From positions 21,778,593 through 21,842,592 of the forward strand of contig NC_067481.1 in NCBI RefSeq assembly GCF_947179515.1: a stretch of DNA of 64,000 bases. The letters are read 5' to 3'. The position numbers were made by a program, and so were the translations under genes. The stretch comes from Apodemus sylvaticus (taxonomy: Eukaryota > Chordata > Mammalia > Rodentia > Muridae). Of the stretch, positions 56,431-64,000 are shown one piece after another; the stretch's first letter is position 1, and each line of letters opens with the position of its first letter. The notes below the pieces were generated by a model that saw only the letters and a program-made list of their open reading frames with translations, had not been told where the DNA came from and ran no database searches.

Positions 56431-56775
56431 GCTGGCTCAAGTCTTAATGACTTTTCTATTTCCCAACAGGGCTCTACTGGGGACCAAGCTTTTTAATATA
56501 TGGGCCTTTTGGGGGATATTCAAGATCCAAACTCTAGCAGATCATAATGTTCTTGCTGACTTACTTCCTAAGAGGGGCCCCAGCTTTGGTCTGCCTGTCT
56601 CAAGATTTAGCAAGTAAGAAAAACATCCACAGTGTGCTGTTTGCTTAAACCGCTGTTAATTGGGCATTCTGTTGATTGCAGCTGAATGCATTCCTGCTCG
56701 ATAGTCATGGAACCAGCTAGTAACTGAGGCGAAGCTAAACCCAGGTTTGCACCCTAGCCGTCTGGAAGCTTTCCT

Positions 56776-56950
56776 GGGCACCAGTGGTTCTAAGAGTGGT
56801 CTCAGGCAGGCAATACCAACACCTGGCAAGTCTCCAGAATCGCAGTGCTTTGTGACCATCCAAGGGCTTCTAGGTTGGCAATCCTCGGGGTGGCAAGTAG
56901 CAGTCTGGTCTAAGGAGCTCTGCAGGTGACTGTAGCACCTGAGAACCGAG
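56776..56950 (+). mobile_element. MER5A-like hAT-Charlie DNA transposon relic
   Basis: It begins accagtggttctaagagtgg and ends cctgagaacc, matching the terminal inverted repeats of MER5A (cagtggttctca ... tgagaaccactg). The interior is diverged with remnants such as ggcaatcctcggggtggcaa. It is a non-autonomous fossil without transposase. Confidence 0.55.
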
Positions 56951-57129
56951 AGGCACAGTCCTCGGCTGCCCTGAGATCTGCGAGCTTCTGCAGCAGCTGC
57001 AGCAGCGTCGTCTAGGAGGGCACCCACCCTGCAACTGCCGCCTCTCAGGGCCACTGAAGACTTCTGGATCTGGACCTGAGTTTTTAGGAGATCTTTGAGT
57101 CATATGCACATGCACTGCCCCACAGTGTG

Positions 57130-57440
57130 GTGTTGTTGTTGTTGTTGTTGTTGTTGTGTAGTTTTGGCAGTACTGGAACTCATTCTATAGACCAGACTGG
57201 CCTCGAATTCTCAGAGATCCACCTGCTTCTGCCTCCCAAGCGTTCTGATTAAAGACCTTTGCCACAATGCCCAGCTCAAGAAAAAGGAACTTTCCCTGGG
57301 CAGTGGTAGTATATGTCTTTAATCCCAGCACTGAGGAGGCAGAGGCAGGTGGATCTCTATGAATTCAAGGCCAATCTGGTCTACAGAGTGAGTTCCAGGA
57401 CAGACAGGGCTACACAGAGAAACCCTGTCTCAAAAAAACA
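57130..57440. repeat. (TTG)n tract, B1 (-) and B1 (+) inverted pair
   Basis: A (GTT)n tract (57130-57158) precedes a minus-strand B1 (57163-57276). A plus-strand B1 follows at 57294-57440, ending in an AAGAAGG tail. Less than 20 bp separates the two B1 bodies. Confidence 0.85.
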
Positions 57441-57865
57441 AGAAGAAGGAGAAGAAGAAGAAGAAGAGAAGAAAACAAGGACCCTCTGCAACATGGCAGC
57501 TTGCCTTTTGCCTTTTCTACTAACGTGGCTAGCCAGTCAACTCCCAGGATCACTTGTCTCTATACCCGGGTGCTGGTGTTTCAGGGACACACAGCTATAC
57601 CCAGCTTTTTATATGGATGCTATGGATTTGAACTCAGGACCTCTTCCTTGCAGAGCAAGCTTTCTTACCAACTGAACCATCTCCTTACTACACATTGTCT
57701 ACTTTTGTGCTATTTATTAGAACCTCATGGTGTAGTTTTTGTGACTATGTGACAGTTTTTCTTCAGACCCATATTGTCCCCTTTTGAACTCTTACTTCCC
57801 AGCAGAGCCTTAATAGATAATCCCCTAGTCTTCATTTAGGTCCACTGTGGAAAACACATTTTTGC

Positions 57866-58065
57866 AGTTGGATGTGGTGGCAGAGGCAGATACAGATGCA
57901 GATCTCTGAGGTGGAGATCTCAGCCTGGTCTACAAGCAAGTTCTAGGACAGCCAGGACTACACAGAGAAACCCTGTCTAAAAAAAGAAAAAAGAAAAGAA
58001 AAGAGAAAAGAGAAAAAAAGAAAGAAAAGAGAAAGAAAAGAAAGAGAAAGAAAGAAGGAAAAGAA
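57866..58065 (+). repeat. B1 with long polypurine tail
   Basis: A B1 with a rearranged left half (57866-57985) continues into about 75 bp of AAAG/GAAA purine tract. Confidence 0.8.
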
Positions 58066-58591
58066 CCGCCCTTGTAAACCTGTTCCTTGGTTTGTATTTA
58101 ATTTTCAAAATCTGGATGTTCTTTAGTTCTACCCAATTAAAATGTAGCCTTTAAGGCGATGCTGCAGTTTCTGACCTTCTCTTTCTGGCCTTTGTGTAGA
58201 ATGAGGACGGATTCTGTCCGCTCTGGTGCAGCCAGCATGCATCCTGCGGTTGATTCATTGCAAGGGCAGTGACAGCACCCTACAGCTGGACAGGACTTGG
58301 AGATCATTTATTAATTAGGCCTTCCCAGCCCTGCCCCCAGCATCCACACAGGAAATGATGTCATTACAGCAGGGAGGCAGAAGCGGTTTGTCCTGGATGG
58401 GCAGCTGGGGCACAAAGGTGAGGCGTCTCAATGTCGCTTCCAAGCCCGATCCACCAGGTTCCTCCTCCCAGTGCAAGGATTACAGTCTCGCGCCGGCCAC
58501 ACCCAGCTCTTTGGGGCGAGAGAGGCAGCTGTGGTCCGCCTGCCTAGTCCCTTGCCCCACTTACCTACTCTGAATAAGACTTCGGTTATTG

Positions 58592-58735
58592 CTGGGCGGT
58601 GGTGGCCCACGCCCAGCACTTGAGAGGCAGAGGCAGGGGGATTTCTGAGTTCTAGGCCAGCCTGGTTTACAGAGTGAGTTCCAGGACAGCCAGGGCTATA
58701 CAGAGAAACCCTGTCTCGAAAAAAAACAAAAAAAC
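58592..58735 (+). repeat. B1 SINE
   Basis: A plus-strand B1 (tgctgggcggtggtggccca) with a short deletion of the tttaat segment and an AAAACAAA tail. The sequences on either side (58070-58590 and 58740-59280) contain nothing I recognise. Confidence 0.92.
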
Positions 58736-59287
58736 AAAGATTTCGGCTGTTGACCCTGAAGCCCCGTTATAGAGACTGGCACCGTGGAGGTGTGATGCCT
58801 TTGAGGAGTCCCCAGTGGTGAGAGCTGTTATAATCTGCACCTTGGTGATGAAGCAAGAAGCAACTGAACCAGGAAGCTCTCAGGGTGGACCAACACCAGA
58901 CAGGTTGGGACTGATCCCTGGTTAAATTACCCTGTGCTCTAATAATAAAGAACTGTAAACCAAGGGACCCTAGAAAGGGAGCCACATCCTGCCGTCTTCT
59001 GCTGTACAACCCCCTTATCACGGCTGCGGAGACACGTGGCTTGAGGTGTTTTCTGCTGTTCTCAGATGCTGGGACCAAAGTGATCTGAATCTTGTGCTCC
59101 CTCCTGTATCAGGCTTCCTCTCCCAGAGCCTGTCAGGAAGTGACTGGGGTACAGAAAAAAAAAAAATCTTATGCAGAAAGAAAAAGTCTCATTACATTCC
59201 CTGTTGGCTTTTACTTGCTAATATAGAGATGTCTTATTTTATTTTATAGTTTTAAGGAAGAAATGGATTTTTGTTTATAGACAGCAC

Positions 59288-59935
59288 AACTGGAGGCTGG
59301 AGAGATGGCTCCGTAATTACCACTAGCTGCAGCTGTGAAGTACTTGGGCTCAATTCCCAGCACCCACAAGACAGCTCACAACCATTTGTAACTATAGTGC
59401 CAGGGGATCTGATGTCTTCTTCTGGCCTCCAGGACACCAGGCACACATATGGTAGGTGCACTTACATACAGGCAGGCAGAACATTCATATACTCAAAAAG
59501 AAATGAATCTTGAAAATCAGGCATGGTTGTAAACAGAGTCCTGCGACCCACTTTATTCTGTAAAACATAACGTCTGTCACTCTTTAAATATGACAACCAG
59601 GTTAAGGATGTAGCCCTGTGGTAGAGCATTTGCCTGTATGTGCCAGGTCCTGAGTTCCATCTCTGGCACTACCAAAAGTAATCCAGAAATCAGTCAATAC
59701 ATAAGCATTGCAACAATAAAAGTACTTACCGAAGTAAGTCTAGAAAATATAGGAAAGGTAGAAAGATGGCTCAGTGGGTAAGCTCACTGGATGCTCTTCC
59801 CCAAAAACCCAGGTTCAGTTCCCAGCACCCACATGGCATCTCACAGCCATTAAACTCCAGTTCCAGGGGATCCAATACACACTCCCGGCCTGAAAGGGCC
59901 CCAGACATGCACGCAGCACACAGATAAAACACCCA
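59288..59935 (+). repeat. B2, ID and B2 SINEs in series
   Basis: B2 at about 59288-59515, ID-type element at about 59595-59680 (gatgtagccctgtggtagag, gtcctgagttccatctctgg), and B2 at about 59755-59935. All are on the plus strand. Confidence 0.78.
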
Positions 59936-59946
59936 TGCACTAAGTC

Positions 59947-60084
59947 GTGCGGTGGTGGTACATGCCTTTAATCCCAGCACTTGGGAGGCAGAGACAAGTG
60001 GATTTCTGAGTTCAAGGCCAGCCTGGACTACAGAGTTAGTACCAGAACAGCCAGGGCTACACAGAGAAACCTTGTCTCCAAAAA

Positions 60085-60115
<31 letters not shown>

Positions 60116-60450
60116 AAAAAACCCAAAAAAATACCTGACAACAACAACAACAAAACACCCATACACTAATAAAAATCTTGGTTTTTTTGTTTTATTTTGG
60201 TTTGGTTTGGTTTTTGGTTTTTTCAAAACAGGGTTTCTCTGTGTAGCCCTGGCTGTCCTGGAACTCATTCTGTAGATCAGGCTGGCCTCGAACTCAGAAC
60301 TCTGCCTGCCTCTGCCTCCCAAGTGCTGGGATTAAAGGCATGTGCCACCACTGCCTGGCAAAAATCTTTTTTCATTTTTATTTTCCAGACGGTTTCTCTG
60401 TGTAGTCTTGTCTGTCCCGGAACTCGCTCTGTAGACCAGGGTGGCATGGG
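59947..60450. repeat. Inverted B1 pair plus a B1 fragment
   Basis: A plus-strand B1 (59947-60095) and a minus-strand B1 (60218-60358) face each other across about 120 bp of A-rich and T-rich sequence. A truncated minus-strand B1 follows at about 60385-60450. Confidence 0.93.
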
Positions 60451-60659
60451 AGGATCCATTGCGGCTCTTAGGAATGCATAACTGCTCTCTTCAGCACTTA
60501 AGGATTTATACAGTATCAGCTGGTGTTTGACTTAGGCATAAATCATAGCTAGTATGCTACTAATTCAATAGTACTCAGGGTGAATACAGAGTTTCTGGCA
60601 AGAAAACTTTCTTTGTAGCTTTGTTTTAAAGACAACTTTTGTTGCTGCTATTTTTGGTC

Positions 60660-60792
60660 TGTTTTGTTGAGACAGAGTCTCTTATGGTTCAGTCTGGCCT
60701 TCAACTCCGGCTGTAACTGAGGCTGGCCTTCTGCTCTCCGTCCTCCCTCTCAAGTGCTGGGAATTCAAGGCATTTGCCACCACACTTAGCTT
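60660..60792 (-). repeat. Diverged B1 SINE
   Basis: The minus-strand pattern gagacagagtctcttatggt, caagtgctgggaattcaagg and gccaccacacttagct. Confidence 0.7.
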
Positions 60793-61274
60793 GTTTGAGA
60801 GAAGACATTAGGATGGGTTCATTTTCTGTATGTCTAGATTTGAGTCCTTTGCCAAATGATATATTCGTTTCTTTGATCCTATAACTGCACATATAGCTCA
60901 AATGTATAAATGAGCTTCTAATGCTGAATCTGTCCAGAAGGTCTTGGGCTATAAATAGTTGGCCAGCTCCTGATGTGCATTTGCGCAGAGCTGGTATTGC
61001 ATGCGGTTCCCCTGAAGCCCAGCATCCTAGCAACCCCTGTGTGCTTTTGAAATTTATCTCAACCGTATAATAGTAGACCCCTTCTAGAGATGCAACCCCT
61101 TATTTTGCAAACCCCTGCACCCCTAATGAGACTTAAGTGTTCCCTCCCAGTTCCTTCAGTGTCTTGTCCAATTCCCTCATCAGAGCCCTAATCATACAGC
61201 AACTTGATGTGTTATTTACACTGACAAAGGAACAATGGGCAGAGGAATTTTACAGCTGTGATATCTGGCCCATC

Positions 61275-61344
61275 TTTGTTGTCCTCAGCACCTAACAGGT
61301 GTTTTCAGATTAGTAATCCCTCAATAAATATTTGAATGAATGAA
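61275..61344 (+). repeat. L2 LINE 3' end
   Basis: The ending ccctcaataaatatttgaat plus gaatgaatg is the well-known L2 terminus. It is cut immediately by the start of the LTR. Confidence 0.6.
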
Positions 61345-61908
61345 TGCCGGGAGCCATCCTCAGAACTCAATGCCAAGAACTTTCCATACCAGGAGCCATC
61401 CCCACCTGGCTCTCAATGCCAGGAGACTTCGATACCAGGAGTCATTCTCACTTAGACCCCCATGCCAAGAACTGTTCCTACATAAATCTCAAAACCCCCT
61501 CCCTTTGAAATTCATCTGTAGATGCCAAGAACTGTTCCTACATAAATCTCAAAACCCCTCCCTTTGAAGTCCATCTGTAGGTACATTACTATAGCAACCC
61601 CTTTCCACTTCACCGCTTCATGACCCCCCTTTTATCATGCCAACATTCCAATAGCAATAACTAGCTTTACCAGAAATTATGAGAAACTGTTTCTTAGAAA
61701 TGATGCCAACCCCCTGAGATTGTTCCCCCCTTTACCCCTCCCAAACCTTGTATGCTTCCCTTTATATTGACTTGTCTGGAAAATAAAGTTTGACAGCTTG
61801 ATCAGAACTAGACAGGCTGTCCTGCCTCTCTCTTGTGTCTTGTCGCCCCATCGCCTTTCCTCTAGGTGGCTTAAAGGAACCCTGTTGACTGTCCTGCGGG
61901 TCGGGACA
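61345..61908 (+). mobile_element. ERV long terminal repeat (~564 bp), ERVK type
   Basis: The element runs from TGCCGGGAGCC to GGGTCGGGACA, with TG...CA termini. It has AATAAA at 61782-61787, about 125 bp before the 3' end, as expected for the R region. A primer-binding site for a lysine tRNA follows within a few bases. A 60-bp tandem duplication lies in the putative U3. The 5' boundary is inferred from the junction with the L2 end. Confidence 0.75.
61462..61580 (+). repeat. 60-bp tandem duplication inside the LTR
   Basis: Two head-to-tail copies (61462-61521 and 61522-61580), each starting atgccaagaactgttcctac and ending catctgtag, differ at only a few positions. Such U3 duplications often alter enhancer strength in retroviral LTRs; here this is only inference. 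Confidence 0.92.
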
Positions 61909-61911
61909 CTT

Positions 61912-61922
61912 TGGCGCCCAAC
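61912..61922 (+). other. Retroviral primer-binding site (lysine tRNA type)
   Basis: TGGCGCCCAAC, three bases after the LTR, matches the lysine-tRNA primer-binding site used by betaretrovirus-like (ERVK) elements for the first 11 bases. The 3' part has diverged. Confidence 0.8.
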
Positions 61923-63720
61923 AGTGTGGTACCTGTGGAGCGATCTAGAGAAAGGAGGTCGTGGATCAAGGAGGAGGGCCCTCCGCGTTCGGCTCCCGGA
62001 GAGGAGCAGCTCCCTGAGAGAACTGGATTTGGTCGAAGCACGGTTGACCCGCCGGTGCGCTTGGCCAGGGGAAAGTCTCCACGACAACTTCGTCTCAGAA
62101 GGTGAGACCCCATGGGGCAAGCTTTTACTTAACAATCCCTGCTCATTTCAGGGATTCAGGAATCTCGCAAGACACGGGGCTGGGTTAAAAAAAGGAGATC
62201 GGACAAATTGTCCCTGGTTCCCAGAGAAAGGAACCATAGGTAAGAAAACATGGGCTAGAGTACGAGATTACTATGCAACTTTTGGTCAAGAAAAGGAAAA
62301 AAAAGTTCCGGTTACTGCCTTTAACTACTGGTCTCTGATTAATGACATTATTCAGAATTCTTCCTGCTTCCAGGATCTACTTCTCTGAAAAAGCTCCCGT
62401 CCGGACACTTTCTCTGTGCTCTCTTATCCCTCGCGCCTCTGATAAATATGGAGGAGGGACATTTAAAAAGGTTTCTGTCTATGTCTGCTCTTTTCCCTAA
62501 TTTCTCAAAAAGACCAAAGTCTATCCTTCTCTACAAACTCTGAAATCTAGTCATAGTCCAGGTGCTGACACTATCTCCCAGGGAGGAAGACAACTTGGAA
62601 GAGAAGCTGCCAGCAGGAGAGCCTCTGAAAAAATTTCTTCTCTCCACCAAACGGTAGCCACAAGGAGCAAGTAGCCCTCTTAAAGGAGCTACGAGACTCA
62701 GAGGGACAAATGGTCACTCTAACTTCAAGATTTATTGCAAAGACAAATAGCTAGAAAAAGCGAGAGGCAAAACAAGCCCCTTGACTTTAAAATTTTAGAA
62801 AAATTAAAGTCCGCAGTCACAACCTATGGGCGGACTGCACCCTTAACTTTGGCACTTAGAATCTTCCACAGAGGCTCACACCTGAGGAATTTATGCAGTT
62901 TACCCAAGCTGAGTTCTCTGGGGGAGAATTTATTCTTTGGAAGTCAGAGGCAGCTAAAACTGCCAGAGAAATCGAAAGTAAAAACTACTCACGGGACAGA
63001 ATGTAAGTCCTAGACTGTAAAGAAATTCCTGGGCTCTCCTCCCCTCCTACCTCTTTCTACATGGTCATGGCCAGTTTGTACTTATCTACACACTCTCTCT
63101 GCCTCTCTCTGTCTCCACTACCCCATTAACTCTCATCCTCCATCCTGAATAAACTTTATTCTATACCATGTCTGTGTGTTTGCCTAGGCACCGCCCTTCT
63201 CTACCCTGAGGTATATCACATTCTCTAAACCTCTTTCTCTTTTTATGAACGCAATAGGGGTTACAAAAGCAGGGCACTATGGAGTAACTATCAGTGGATG
63301 CCACTGTGTCTCCCCCCCCTGCCCCTGCCCTTCTCTGGCAGAATTCCTAGAAGAAAAAGAAGATAAGGAGTTAACTCTTAAACAAGAGGAAAAGCAGGTT
63401 TTAGAAAAGCAGTTTTTCCATGTGCAGGACGTGGTATCAGAAAAATTGGTTAAAAACTAATTCAAAACTCTCCTGAAAAAAAAAAAATCCTTAGTTCTGG
63501 TTAAGATATTTGGATCTCTTTGGGACATCAAGTTCCATCTCTGTCTGTTGTCTGTCTTTGGTGCACCAAAACCTGTCCATATGTGTGTCAATTTGTTTGT
63601 CTATTGTTTTGATTGGCTGAATGATTGTTGTGTTTATGTTATATGTTGAAAAGAAAAAAAATGGTAAAAAAAAAAATACGTTATCTACTGGTAGTCCTGC
63701 CAGTCTGCAATTTACACAGA
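61923..63720 (+). pseudogene. Decayed ERVK internal region with gag remnants
   Basis: Two separate frames keep recognisable Gag pieces. A matrix-like segment at about 62205-62388 contains PWFPEKGTIGKKTW and PVTAFNYWSLIND and then hits a stop. A capsid-like segment at about 62775-62860 contains PLDFKILEKLKSAVTTYG and loses frame soon after. No protease, reverse transcriptase, integrase or envelope motif is visible, and the remaining frames are short and interrupted. A polyadenylation-like segment (tgaataaactttattctata, 63150-63170) may come from another LTR fragment. The element cannot encode functional viral proteins. A downstream LTR is not seen before the window ends. Confidence 0.7.
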
Positions 63721-64000
63721 AGAAGATGATTAAAGGTGCCTCACATTCTTAACTACGAGTTAAACACAGCTGGAGAAAAAGCTACTTCTTAAGGGGCCAG
63801 CAGCCTCAAGCTCAATGGTTAATTCTCCTAGACAAATTTCTACCATGGTGATGACTGGGTTCAAAGTGCTTTATGCCCCTGAAATTACACCTGGAAAAAA
63901 ATGTTTGGTTTAAATTAATGAGATTTGTGTAATTGCTTCATCTTTATTTCTAATTGGTCTTAAAGGTATAAATGTTTTACATGCCTTGACTATAGAGTAT
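63721..64000. other. Unassigned sequence at window end
   Basis: This may still belong to the provirus interior or its flank. No motif allows a decision. Confidence 0.3.

Noticed and set aside
56656..57054. 132-codon minus-strand open frame with an Ala run
   Set aside because: It lies over the MER5A-like relic and a small CAG-type repeat, with no similarity to a known family and no splice or promoter context.

Overview
The window is vertebrate nuclear DNA from a mouse-lineage (murine) rodent. The evidence is a dense spread of B1, B2, B3/B4 and ID SINEs, a murine L1 3' end, a decayed ERVK-type provirus, long (TG)n tracts, and five multi-exon genes with consensus splice sites. Gene order and content match the Ezh1-Cntnap1-Ccr10-Plekhh3-Tubg2 block (mouse chromosome 11, human 17q21), read here in the opposite direction to the usual mouse assembly. 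Some codons differ from the house-mouse proteins as I remember them, so a non-reference strain or another murine species is possible. 

Layout: 1-6670 holds the last six coding exons of Ezh1 (+ strand; end of the CXC region, SET domain, 3' UTR). 7060-21.95 kb holds the whole of Cntnap1 (- strand, 24 coding exons, 1383 codons plus stop), tail-to-tail with Ezh1. 22.74-24.5 kb is Ccr10 (+ strand, two coding exons, 362 aa), head-to-head with Cntnap1 across about 0.8 kb that carries a long CT/GA tract. 26.7-35.5 kb is Plekhh3 (+ strand, 13 coding exons, 795 aa), with a TATA box and two inverted CCAAT boxes. 36.25-42.2 kb is Tubg2 (- strand, 11 coding exons, 451 aa), tail-to-tail with Plekhh3. From 42.4 kb to the end I find no credible protein-coding gene. 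This is a SINE-rich intergenic segment with an L1 3' end flanked by a perfect 12-bp duplication, two copies of an unidentified dispersed element, many microsatellites, an old MER5A-like transposon fossil, an L2 end, and at 61.3-63.7 kb an LTR with primer-binding site and broken gag remnants. 

The five genes are not an operon. They are independent loci: a Polycomb methyltransferase, the axonal Caspr protein of paranodal junctions, a chemokine receptor, a PH/MyTH4/FERM protein and a gamma-tubulin. All exon boundaries were read by eye from splice signals and reading-frame continuity; summed coding lengths are exact multiples of three in the four complete genes. I did not find a previously undescribed biological system. 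The most unusual signals are an in-frame GC-AG intron in Cntnap1, the coding minisatellite in its tail, and the repeat structures between 45 and 54 kb.
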